Below, one piece after another: positions 1 through 13,440 of a stretch of 64,000 nucleotides of DNA. A model generated the notes under the pieces. That model ran no database searches. It was not told the DNA's origin and saw only the letters and a program-made list of their open reading frames with translations. Position numbers and translations under genes: made by a program. Within the stretch, counting starts at the first letter, position 1. Each line of letters begins with the position of its first letter. Source of the stretch: Glycine soja (Eukaryota; Streptophyta; Magnoliopsida; Fabales; Fabaceae); assembly GCF_004193775.1 (NCBI RefSeq), contig NC_041021.1, positions 17,510,565 to 17,574,564 on the forward strand, written 5' to 3'.

Positions 1-3000
1 CACCATCGAGTCTGGAGCCCCACGAATTGATTGCCTAACGCTGCTCGTCTACCCTCCACCCTCTAATCTTATCCGGAGCCCCATGAATTGATTGTCATTC
101 ATGCATCCTCCACCATCGAGTCTGGAGCCTCACAAATTTATTACTTAGCGTTGTTCGTCTACCCTTCACCCTCTAATCTTATTTGGAGCCCCATGAATTG
201 ATTGTCATTCATGCATCCTCCACCATCGAGTCTGGAGCCCCACGAATTGATTGCCTAGCACTGTTCGTCTACCCTCCACCCTCTAATCTTCTCCGGAGCC
301 CCATGAATTGATTGTCATTCATACATCCTCCACCATCGAGTCTGGAGCCCCACGAATTGATTGCCTGGCGCTGTTTGTCTATCCTCCACCCTCAAATTTT
401 ATCCGGAACCCCATGAATTGATTGTCATTCGTGCATCCTCCACCATCGAGTCTGGAGCCCCAAGAATTTATTGCTTAGCGCTGTTCGTCTATCCTCCACC
501 CTCAAATCTTATCTGGAGCCCCATGAATTGATGGTCATTCATGCATCCTCCACCATAGAGTCTAGAGCCTGACGAAATGATTGCCTAGCACTATTCGTCT
601 ATCCTCCACCCTCAAATCTTATCTAGAGCCCCATGAATTGATGGTCATTCAGGCATCCTCCACCATCGAGTCTTTAGCCCCAGGAATTGATTGCCTAGCC
701 ATGTTCGTCTATCCTCCACCCTCAAATATTATCCGGAGCCCCATGAATTGATTGTCATTCATGCATCCTCCACCATCGAGTCTGGAGCCCCACGAATTGA
801 TTGCCTAGCCATGGCACTGTTCGTCTATCCTCCACCCTCAAATCATATCCGAAGCCCCATGAAATGATTGTAATTCATGAATCCTCTACCTTCGAGTACG
901 CAGCCCCACGAATTGATTGCCTAGCGCTGTTCAACTATCCTCCACCCTCTAATCTTATCCGGAGCCCCATGAATTGATTGTCATTCATGCATCCTCCACT
1001 ATCGAGTCTGGAGCCCTACGAATTGATTGCCTAGCGCTGTTTGTCTACCCTCCACCCTCAAATTTTATCCGGAACCCCATGAATTGATTGTCATTCATGC
1101 ATCCTCCACCATCGAGTCTGGAGCCCCACAAATTTATTACTTAGCGCTGTTAGTCTACCCTCCACCCTCTAATCTTATCCGGAGCCCCATGAATTGATTT
1201 TCATTCATGCATCCTCCACCATCGAGTCTCGAGCCCCACGAATTTATTACATAGCGTTGTTCGTCTATCCTGCACCCTCAAATCTTATTCGGAGCCCAAT
1301 GAATTGATTGTCATTCATGCATCCTCCACCATCGAGTCTGGAGACCCATGAATAAATTGTCATTCATGCCTCCTCCACCATCGAGTCTGGAGCCCCACGA
1401 ATTTATCACTTAGCGTTGTTCGTCTATCCTCCACCCGCAAATCTTATCTGGAGCCCCATGAATAGATGGTCATTCATGCATCCTCCACCATCGAATCTGG
1501 AGCCTGACGAATTGATTGCCTTGCGTTGTTCGTCTACCCTCCACCCTCTAATCTTATCCGGAGCCCCATGAATTGATTGTCATTCATGCATCCTCCACCA
1601 TCGAGTCTGGAGCCCCACGAATTGATTGCCTATCGTTGTTTGTCTACCCTCCACCCTCAGATTTTATCCGGAACCCCATGAATTGATTGTCATTCATGCA
1701 TCCTCCACCATCGAGTCTAGAGCCGCACGAATTTATCACTTAGCGTTGTTCGTCTATCCTCCACCCACAAATCTTATCTGGAGCCCCATGAATTGATGGT
1801 CATTCATGCATCCTCCACCATCGAATCTGGAGCCTGAGGAATTGATTGCCTAGCACTGTTCGTCTATCCTCCACCCTCAAATCTTATCTAGAACCCCATG
1901 AATTGATGGTCATTCATGCATCCTCCACCATCGAGTCTGGAACCCACGAAATGATTGCCTAGCGCAATTCGTCTAACCTCCACCCTCAAATCTTATCTGG
2001 AGCCCTATGAATTCACGGTCATTCATGCATCCGCCACCATCGAGTCTGGAGCCCCATGAGTTGATTTTCATTCATGCATCCTCCACCATCGAGTCTGGAG
2101 CCCCACGAATTGATTGCCTAGCGCTGTTCATCTATCCTCCACCCTCTAATCTTATCCGGAGCCCGATGAATTGATGGTCATTCATGACTCCGCCACCATC
2201 GAGTCTGGAGTCCCACGAATTGATTGCCTAGCGTTGTTCGTCTATCCTCCACCCTCAAATCTGATCCGGTGCCCCATGAATTGATTGTCATTCATGCATC
2301 CTCAACCATCGAGTTTGTATCCCTACGAATTGATTGCCAAGCCATGTGTGTCAATCCTACACCCTCAAATCTTATTCGGAGCCCCATGAATTGATTGTCA
2401 TTCATGCATCCTCCACCATCGAGTCTGGAGCTCCACGAATTGATTGCCTAGCCATGGCGCTGTTCGTCTATCCTCCACCCTCAAATCTTATCCGAAGCCC
2501 CATGAAATGATTGTAATTCATGAATCAACCACCATCGAGTACGCAGCCCCACGAATTGATTGCTTAGGGCTGTTCGTCTATCCTCCACCCTCAAATCTTA
2601 TTCGAAGCCCCATGAAATGATTGTCATTCATGAATCCTCCACCATCGAGTACGCAGCCCCACGAATTGATTGCCTGGCGCTGTTCGTCTATGCTCCACCC
2701 TCAAATCTTATCTGGAGCCCCATGAATTGATGGTCATTCATGCATCCTCCACCATCGAGTCTGGAGCCCCACGAATTGATTGCCTAGACATGGCGCTGTT
2801 CGTCTATCCTTCACCCTCAAATCATATCCGAAGCCACATGAAATGATTGTAATTCATGAATCCTCCACCTTCGAGTACGCCGCCCCACGAATTGATTGCC
2901 TAGCGTTGTTCAACTATCCTCCACCCTCTAATCTTATCCGGAGCCCCATGAATTGATTGTCATTCATGCATCCTCCACTATCGAGTCTGGAGCCCTACGA

Positions 3001-5282
3001 ATTGATTGCCTAGCGCTGTTCGTCTATCCTCCACCCTCAAATCTTATCCGAAGCCCCATGAAATGATTGTCATTCATGAATCCTCCACCATCGAGTACGC
3101 AGCCCCATGAATTGATTGCCTGGCGCTGTTCGTCTATCCTCCACCCTCAAATCTTATTTGGAGCCCCATGAATTGATGGTCATTCATGACTCAGCCACCA
3201 TCGAGTCTGGAGTCCCACGAATTGATTGCCTAGCGCTGTTCATCTATCCTCAACCATCGAGTCTGGAGCCCCATGAATTGATTGTCATTCATGCATCCTC
3301 CACCATCGAGTCTGGAGCCCCACGAATTGATTACCTTGCGCTGTTCGTCTATCCTCCACCCTCTAATCTTATCCGGAGCCCAATGAATTGATGGTCATTC
3401 ATGACTCCGCACCATCGAGTCAGGAGTCCCACGAATTGATTGCCTAGCGCTGTTCATCTATCCTCCACCCTCAAATCTGATCCGGTGCCCCATGAATTGA
3501 TTGTCATTAATGCATCCTCAACCATCGAGTTTGTATCCCTACGAATTGATTGCCAAGCCATGTGTGTCAATCCTACACCCTCAAATCTTATTCGGAGCCC
3601 CATGAATTGATTGTCATTCATGCATCCTCCACCATCGAGTCTGGAGCTCCACGAATTGATTGCCTAGCCATGGCGCTGTTCGTCTATCCTCCACCTTCAA
3701 ATCTTATACGAAGCCCCATGAAATGATTGTCATTCATGAATCCTCCACCATCGAGTACGCAGCCCCACGAATTGATTGCCTGGCGCTATTCGTCTATCCT
3801 CCACCCTCAAATCTTATCTGGAGCCCCATGAATTGATGGTCATTCATGCATCCTCCACCATCGAGTCTGGAGCCCCACGAATTGATTGCGTAGCCATGGC
3901 GCTGTTCGTCTATCCTCCACCCTCAAATCATATCCGAAGCCCCATGAAATGATTGTAATTCATGAAGCCTCCACCTTCGAGTACGCAGCCCCACGAATTG
4001 ATTGCCTAGCGCTGTTCAACTATCCTCCACCCTCTAATCTTATCCGGTGCCCCATGAATTGATTGTCATTAATGCATCCTCAACCATCGAGTTTGTATCC
4101 CTACGAATTGATTGCCAAGCCATGTGTGTCAATCCTACACCCTCAAATCTTATTCGGAGCCCCATGAATTGATTGTCATTCATGCATCCTCCACCATCGA
4201 GTCTGGAGCTCCACGAATTGATTGCCTAGCCATGGCGTTGTTCGTCTATCCTCCACCTTCAAATCTTATACGAAGCCCCATGAAATGATTGTCATTCATG
4301 AATCCTCCACCATCGAGTACGCAGCCCCACGAATTGATTGCCTGGCGCTGTTCGTCTATCCTCCACCCTCAAATCTTATCTGGAGCCCCATGAATTGATG
4401 GTCATTCATGACTCCGCCACCATCGAGTCTGGAGTCCCACGAATTGATTGCCTAGTGCTGTTCGTCTATCCTCCACCCTCAAATCTGATCCGGTGCCCCA
4501 TCAATTGATTGTCATTCATGCATCCTACACCATCGAGTTTGTGTCCCTACGAATTGATTGCCAAGCCATGTGTGTCAATCCTACACCTTCAAATCTTATT
4601 CGGAGCCCCATGAATTGATTGTCATTCATGAATCCTCCACCATCGAGTACGCAGCCCCACGAATTGATTGCCTGGCGCTATTCGTCTATCCTCCACCCTC
4701 AAATCTTATATGGAGCCCCATGAATTGATGGTCATTCATGCATCCTCCACCATCGAGTCTGGAGCCCCACGAATTGATTGCGTAGCCATGGCGCTGTTCG
4801 TCTATCCTCCACCCTCAAATCATATCCGAAGCCCCATGAAATGATTGTAATTCATGAAGCCTCCACCTTCGAGTACGCAGCCCCACGAATTGATTGCCTA
4901 GCGCTGTTCAACTATCCTCCACCCTCTAATCTTATCTGGAGCCCCATGAATTGATTGTCATTCATGCATCCTCCACTATCGAGTCTGGAGCCCTACGAAT
5001 TGATTGCCTAGCGCTGTTCGTCTATCCTCCACCCTCAAATCTTATCCGAAGCCCCATGAAATGATTGTCATTCATGAATCCTCCACCATCGAGTACGCAG
5101 CCCCACGAATTGATTGCCTGGCGCTGTTCGTCTATCCTGCACCCTCAAATCTTATCTGGAGCCCCATGAATTGATGGTCATTCATGCATCCTCCACCATC
5201 GAGTCTGGAGTCCCACGAATTGATTGCCTAGCGCTGTTCGTCTATCCACCACCCTCAAATCTTATTCGAAGCCCCATGAATT

Positions 5283-5905
5283 GATGGTCATTCATGCATC
5301 TTCCACCATCGAGTCTGGAGCCCCACGAATAGATTGCCTTGCGCTGTTCGTCTACCCTCCACCCTCTAATCTTATCCGGAGCCCCATGAATTGATTGTCA
5401 TTCATGCATCCTCCACCATCGAGTCTGGAGCCCCACGAATTGATTGCCTAGCCATGTTCGTCTATCCTCCACCCTCAAATATTATCCGGAACCCCATGAA
5501 TTGATTGTCATTCATGCATCACCCACCATCGAGTCTCTAGCCCCACGAATTGATTGCCTAGCCATGTTCGTCTATCCTCCACCCTCAAATATTATCCGGA
5601 GCCCCATGAATTGATTGTCATTCATGCATCCTCCACCATCGAGTCTGGAGCCCCACGAATTGATTGCCTAACGCTGTTCGTCTACCCTCCACCCTCTAGT
5701 CTTATCCGGAGCCCCATGAATTGATTATCATTCATACATCCTCCACCATCGAGTCTGGAGCCCCACGAATTGATTGCCTAGCGCTGTTCGTCTATCCTCC
5801 ACCCTCAAATCTTATTCGAAGCCCCATGAAATGATTGTCATTCATGAATCCTCCACCATCGAGTCCGGAGCCCCACGAATTGATTGCCTTGCGCTGTTCA
5901 ACTAT
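5283..5905. repeat. Higher-order satellite block, duplicated at 8161-8783
   Basis: Six monomers carrying rare variants (CATCTTCCACC, GAATAGATTGCC, CATCACCCACC, GAGTCTCTAGCC, GAGTCCGGAGCC) appear in the same order 2,878 bp further on at 8161-8783. This marks a second block amplification separate from the 5.48-kb one. Confidence 0.75.
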
Positions 5906-8900
5906 CCTCAACCCTCTAATCTTATCCGGAGCCCCATGAATTGACTGATATTCATACATCCTCCACCATCGAGTCTGTAGCCCCACGAATTGATTGCCTA
6001 GCCATGTTCGTCTATCCTCCACCCTCAAATATTATCCGCAGCCCCACGAATTGATTGCCTGGCGCTGTTCGTCTATCCTCCACCCTCAAATCTTATTTGG
6101 AGCCCCATGAATTGATGGTCATTCATGCATCCTCCACCATCGAGTCTGGAGTCCCACGAATTGATTGCCTAGCGCTGTTCGTCTATCCTCCACCCTCAAA
6201 TCTGATCCGGTGCCCCATGAATTGATTGTGATTCATGCATCCTCCACCATCGAGTCTGTATCCCTACGAATTGATTGCCAAGCCATGTTTGTCTATCCTA
6301 CACCCTCAAATCTTATTCGGAGCCCCATGAATTGATTGTCATTCATGCATCCTCCACCATCGAGTCTGGAGCCCCACGAATTGATTGCCTATCCATGGCG
6401 TTGTTCGTCTATCCTCCACCCTCAAATCTTATCCGAAGCCCCATGAAATGATTGTAATTCATGAATCCTCCACCATCGAGTACGCAGCCCCACGAATTGA
6501 TTGCCTAGCGCTGTTCGTCTATCCTCCACCCTCAAATCTTATATGGAGCCCCATGAATTGATGGTCATTCATGCATCCTCCACCATCGAGTCTGGAGCCC
6601 CACGAATTGATTGCCTAGCCATGGCGCTGTTCGTCTATCCTCCACCCTCAAATCATATCCGAAGCCCCATGAAATGATTGTAATTCTTGAATCCTCCACC
6701 TTCGAGTACGCAGCCCCAAGAATTGATTGCCTAGCGCTGTTCAAGTATCCTCCACCCTCTAATCTTATCCGGAGCCCCATGAATTGATTGTCATTCATGC
6801 ATCCTCCACTATCGAGTCTGGAGCCCTACGAATTGATTGCCTAGCGCTGTTCGTCTATCCTCCACCCTCAAATCTTATCCGAAGCCCCATGAAATGATTG
6901 TCATTCATGAATCCTCCACCATCGAGTATGCAGCCCCACGAATTGATTGCCTGGCGCTGTTCGTCTATCCTCCACCCTCAAATCTTATATGGAGCCCCAT
7001 GAATTGATGGTCATTCATGCATCCTCCACCATCGAGTCTGGAGTCCCACGAATTGATTGCCTAGCGCTGTTCGTCTATCCTCCACCCACAAATCTGATCC
7101 GGTGCCCCATGAATTGATTGTGATTCATGCATCCTCCACCATCGAGTCTGTATCCCTACGAATTGATTGCCAAGCCATGTTTGTCTATCCTACACCCTCA
7201 AATCTTATTCGGAGCCCCATGAATTGATTGTCATTCATGCATCCTCCACCATCGAGTCTGGAGCCCCACGAATTGATTGCCTATCCATGGCGTTGTTCGT
7301 CTATCCTCCACCCTCAAATCTTATCCGAAGCCCCATGAAATGATTGTAATTCATGAATCCTCCACCATCGAGTACGCAGCCCCACGAATTGATTGCCTAG
7401 CGCTGTTCGTCTATCCTCCACCGTCAAATCTTATCTGGAGCCCCCAGAATTGATGGTCATTCATGCATCCTCCACCATCGAGTTTGGAGCCCCACGAATT
7501 GATTGTCATTCATGCAGCCTCCACCATCGAGCCTGGAGCCCCACGAATTGATTGCCTAGCCATGTTCGTCTATCCTCCACCCTCAAATATTATCCGGAGC
7601 CCCATGAATTGATTGTCATTCATGCATCCTCCACCATCGAGTCTGTAGCCCCACGAATTGATTTCCTAACGCTGTTCGTCTACCCTCCACCCTCTAATCT
7701 TATCCGGAGCCCCATGAATTGACTGATATTCATACATCCTCCACCATCGAGTCTGTAGCCCCACGAATTGATTGCCTAGCCATGTTCGTCTATCCTCCAC
7801 CCTCAAATATTATCCGGAGCCCCATGAATTGATTGTCATTCATGCATCCTCCACCATCGAGTCTGTAGCCCCACGAATTGATTGCCTAACGCTGTTCGTC
7901 TACCCTCCACCCTCTAATCTTATCCGGAGCCCCATGAATTGACTGATATTCATACATCCTCCACCATCGAGTCTGGAGCCCCACGAATTGATTTCCTGGC
8001 GCTGTTTGTCTATCCTCCACCCTCAAATTTTATCCGAAACCCCATGAATTGATTGTCATTCGTGCATCCTCCACCATCGAGTCTGGAGCCCCACGAATTT
8101 ATTGCTTAGCGCTGTTCGTCTATCCTCCACCCTCAAATCTTATCTGGAGCCCCATGAATTGATGGTCATTCATGCATCTTCCACCATCGAGTCTGGAGCC
8201 CCACGAATAGATTGCCTTGCGCTGTTCGTCTACCCTCCACCCTCTAATCTTATCCGGAGCCCCATGAATTGATTGTCATTCATGCATCCTCCACCATCGA
8301 GTCTGGAGCCCCACGAATTGATTGCCTAGCCATGTTCGTCTATCCTCCACCCTCAAATATTATCCGGAACCCCATGAATTGATTGTCATTCATGCATCAC
8401 CCACCATCGAGTCTCTAGCCCCACGAATTGATTGCCTAGCCATGTTCGTCTATCCTCCACCCTCAAATATTATCCGGAGCCCCATGAATTGATTGTCATT
8501 CATGCATCCTCCACCATCGAGTCTGGAGCCCCACGAATTGATTGCCTAACGCTGTTCGTCTACCCTCCACCCTCTAGTCTTATCCGGAGCCCCATGAATT
8601 GATTATCATTCATACATCCTCCACCATCGAGTCTGGAGCCCCACGAATTGATTGCCTAGCGCTGTTCGTCTATCCTCCACCCTCAAATCTTATTCGAAGC
8701 CCCATGAAATGATTGTCATTCATGAATCCTCCACCATCGAGTCCGGAGCCCCACGAATTGATTGCCTTGCGCTGTTCAACTATCCTCCACCCTCTAATCT
8801 TATCCGGAGCCCCATGAATTGATTGTCATTCATGCATCCTCCACCATCGAGTCTGGAGCCCCACGAATTGATTGCCTAGCCATGTTCGTCTATCCTCCAC

Positions 8901-11900
8901 CCTCAAATATTATCCGGAGCCCCATGAATTGATTGTCATTCATGCATCCTCCACCATCGAGTCTGGAGCCCCACGAATTGATTGCCTAACGTTGTTCGTC
9001 TACCCTCCACCCTCTAATCTTATCCGGAGCCCCATGAATTGACTGATATTCATACATCCTCCACCATCGAGTCTGGAGCCCCACGAATTTATTGCTTAGC
9101 GCTGTTCGTCTATCCTCTACCCTCAAATCTTATCTGGAGCCCCATGAATTGATGGTCATTCATGCATCGTCCACCATCGAGTCTGGAGCCCCACGAATAG
9201 ATTGCCATGCGCTGTTCAACTATCCTCCACCCTCTAGTCTTATCCGGAGCCCCATGAATTGATTATCATTCATACATCCTCCACCATCGAGTCTGGAGCC
9301 CCACGAATTGATTGCCTAGCGCTGTTCGTCTATCCTCCACCCTCAAATCTTATTCGAAGCCCCATGAAATGATTGTCATTCATGAATCCTCCACCATCGA
9401 GTCTGGAGCCCCACGAATTGATTGCCTAGCCATGTTTGTCTATCCTCCACCCTCAAATATTATCCGGAGCCCCTTGAATTGATTGTCATTCATGCATCCT
9501 CCACCATCGAGTCTGGAGCCCCACGAATTGATTGCCTAACGTTGTTCGTCTACCCTCCACCCTCTAATCTTATCCGGAGCCCCATGAATTGACTGATATT
9601 CATACATCCTCCACCATCGAGTCTGGAGCCCCACGAATTGATTTCCTGGCGTTGTTTGTCTATCCTCCACCCTCAAATCTTATCTGGAGCCCCATGAATT
9701 GATGGTCATTCATGCATCGTCCACCATCGAGTCTGGAGCCCCACGAATAGATTGCCTTGCGCTGTTCAACTATCCTCCACCCTCTAATCTTATCCGGAGC
9801 CCCATGAATTGATTGTCATTCATGCATCCTCCACCATCGAGTCTGGAGCCCCACGAATTGATTGCCTAGCCATGTTCGTCTATCCTCCACCCTCAAATAT
9901 TATCCGGAGCCCCATGAATTGATTGTCATTCATGCATCCTCCACCATCGAGTCTGGAGCCCCACGAATTGATTGCCTAACGCTGTTCGTCTACCCTCCAC
10001 CCTCTAATCTTATCCGGAGCCCCATGAATTGATTATCATTCATACATCCTCCACCATCGAGTCTGGAGCCCCACGAATTGATTGCCTAGCGCTGTTCGTC
10101 TATCCTCCACCCTCAAATCTTATTCGAAGCCCCATGAAATGATTCTCTTTCATGAATCCTCCACCATCGAGTCTGGAGCCCCACGAATTGATTGCCTAGC
10201 CATGTTTGTCTATCCTCCACCCTCAAATATTATCCGGAGCCCCTTGAATTGATTGTCATTCATGCATCCTCCACCATCGAGTCTGGAGACCCACGAATAG
10301 ATTGCCTTGCGCTGTTCAACTATCCTCCACCCTCTAATCTTATCCGGAGCCCCATGAATTGATTGTCATTCATGCATCCTCCACCATCGAGTCTGGAGCC
10401 CCACGAATTGATTGCCTAGCCATGTTCGTCTAACCTCCACCCTCAAATATTATCCGGAGCCCCATGAATTGATTGTCATTCATGCATCCTCCACCATCGA
10501 GTCTGGAGCCCCACGAATTGATTGCCTAACGTTGTTCGTCTACCCTCCACCCTCTAATCTTATCCGGAGCCCCATGAATTGACTGATATTCATACATCCT
10601 CCACCATCGAGTCTGGAGCCCCACGAATTGATTTCCTGGCGCTGTTTGTCTATCCTCCACCTTCAAATCTTATCCGGAACCCCATGAATTGATTGTCATT
10701 CATGCATCACCCACCATCGAGTCTCTAGCCCCACGAATTGATTTCCTGGCGCTGTTTGTCTATCCTCCACCCTCAAATCTTATCCGGAACCCCATGAATT
10801 GATTGTCATTCATGCATCACCCACCATCGAGTCTCTAGCCCCACGAATTGATTGCCTAGCCATGTTCGTCTATCCTCCACCCTCAAATATTATCCGGAGC
10901 CCCATGAATTGATTGTCATTCATGCATCCTCCACTATCGAGTCTGGAGCCCCACGAATTGATTGCCTAACGCTGTTCGTCTACCCTCCACCCTCTAATCT
11001 TATCCGGAGCCCCATGAATTGACTGATATTCATACATCCTCCACCATCGAGTCTGGAGCTCCACGAATAGATTGCCTTGCGCTGTTCAACTATCCTCCAC
11101 CCTCTAATCTTATCCGGAGCCCCATGAATTGATTGTCATTCATGCATCCTCCACCATCGAGTCTGGAGCCCCACGAATTGATTGCCTAGCCATGTTCGTC
11201 TATCCTCCACCCTCAAATATTATCCGGAGCCCCATGAATTGATTGTCATTCATGCATCCTCCACCATCGAGTCTGGAGCCCCACGAATTGATTGCCTAAC
11301 GTTGTTCGTCTGCCCTCCACCCTCTAATCTTATCCGGAGCCCCATGAATTGACTGATATTCATACATCCTCCACCATCGAGTCTGGAGCCCCACGAATTG
11401 ATTTCCTGGCGCTGTTTGTCTATCCTCCACCCTCAAATCTTATCCGGAACCCCATGAATTGATTGTCATTCATGCATCACCCACCATCGAGTCTCTAGCC
11501 CCACGAATTGATTTCCTGGCGCTGTTTGTCTATCCTCCACCCTCAAATTTTATCCGGAACCCCATGAATTGATTGTCATTCGTGCATCCTCCACCATCGA
11601 GTCTGGAGCCCCACGAATTTATTGCTTAGCGCTGTTCGTCTATCCTCCACCCTCAAATCTTATCTGGAGCCCCATGAATTGATGGTGATTCATGCATCGT
11701 CCACCATCGAGTCTGGAGCCCCACGAATAGATTGCCTTGCGCTGTTCAACTATCCTCCACCCTCTAATCTTATCCGGAGCCCCATGAATTGATTGTCATT
11801 CATGCATCCTCCACCATCGAGTCTGGAGCCCCACGAATTGATTGCCTAGCCATGTTCGTCTATCCTCCACCCTCAAATATTATCCGGAGCCCCATGAATT

Positions 11901-12279
11901 GATTGTCATTCTTGCATCCTCCACCATCGAGTCTGGAGCCCCACGAATTGATTGCCTAACGCTGTTCGTCTACCCTCCACCCTCTAATCTTATCCGGAGC
12001 CCCATGAATTGATTATCATTCATACATCCTCCACCATCCAGTCTGGAGCCCCACGAATTGATTGCCTAGCGCTGTTCGTCTATCCTCCACCCTCAAATCT
12101 TATTCGAAGCCCCATGAAATGATTGTCATTCATGAATCCTCCAGCATCGAGTACGCAGCCCCACGAAAGGATTGCCTGGCGCTGTTCGTCTACCCTCCAC
12201 CCTCTAATCTTATCCGGAGCCCCATGAATTGATGGTCATTCATGCATCCTCCACCATCGAGTACGCAGCCCCACGAATT

Positions 12280-13440
12280 TATTGTTGGGCGCTCTTCATC
12301 TATCCTCCACCCTAAAATTTTAACCGGAGCCCCATGAATTGATTGTCATTCATGCATCCCCCACCAACTAGTCTGGAGCCCCACGAATTGATTGTCGGGC
12401 GCTGTTCATCTATCCTCCACCCTCAAATTTTAACCGGAGCCCCATGAATTGATTGTCATTCATGCATCCTCCCCCATCGAGTCTGGAGCCCCACGAATTG
12501 ATTTCCTAGCGTTGTTCGTCTACCCTCCACCCTCTAATCTTATCCGGAGCCCCATGAATTGATTGTCATTCATACGTCCTCCACCATCGAGTCTGGAGCC
12601 CCACGAATTGATTGCCTATCGCTGTTCATCTATCCTCCACCCTCAAATCTGATCCGGTGCCATATGAATTGATTGTCATTCATGCATCCTCCACCATCGA
12701 GTATAGAGCCCCACGAATTGATTGCCTAGCGCTGTTCGTCTATCCTCTACCCTCAAATCTGATCCGGTTCCCCATGAATTGATTGTCATTCATGCATCCT
12801 CCACCATCGAGTCTGTATCCCTACGAATTGATTGCCAAGCCATGTTTGTCTATCCTGCACCCTCAAATCTTATTCGGAGCCCCATGAATTGATTGTCATT
12901 CATGCATCCTCCACCATCGAGTCTGGAGCCCCATGAATTGATTGCCATGCGCTGTTCGTCTATCCTCCACCCTCAAATTTATCCAGAGCCCCATGAATTG
13001 ATTGTCATTCATGCATCTTCCACCATCGAGTCTAGAGCCCCACGAATTGATTGCCTAACGCTGTTCGTCTATCCTCCACCCTCAAATCTTATCTGGAGCC
13101 CCTTGAATTGATTGTCATTCATTCATCCTCCACCATCGAGTCTAGAGCCCCACGAATTGATTGCCTAGCCATGTTCTTCTATCCTCCACCCTCAAATTTT
13201 ATCCGTAGCCACATGAATTGATTGTCATTCATGCATCCTCCACTATCGAGTCTGGAGCCCCACGAATTTATTGCTTAGCGTTGTTCGTTTATCCTCCACC
13301 CTCAAATCTTATCTGTAGCCCCATGAATTGATGGTCATTCATGCATCCTCTACCATCGAGTCTGGAGCCTGACGAATTGATTGCCTAGCACTGTTCGTCT
13401 ATCCTCCACCCTCAAATCTTATCCAAAGCCCCAATGAATT
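12280..13440. repeat. Higher-order block of the 110-bp satellite (copy 1)
   Basis: This ~1.2-kb run of about ten monomers, including its private variants (the TTGTTGGGCG variant, CATACGTCC, a GATCCGGTGCCATATG junction and a monomer one base short at TCAAATTTATCC), recurs near 17755-18920 at a shift of 5.47-5.48 kb. Sharing a series of private variants in the same order shows block duplication within the array rather than independent monomer drift. Confidence 0.8.
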
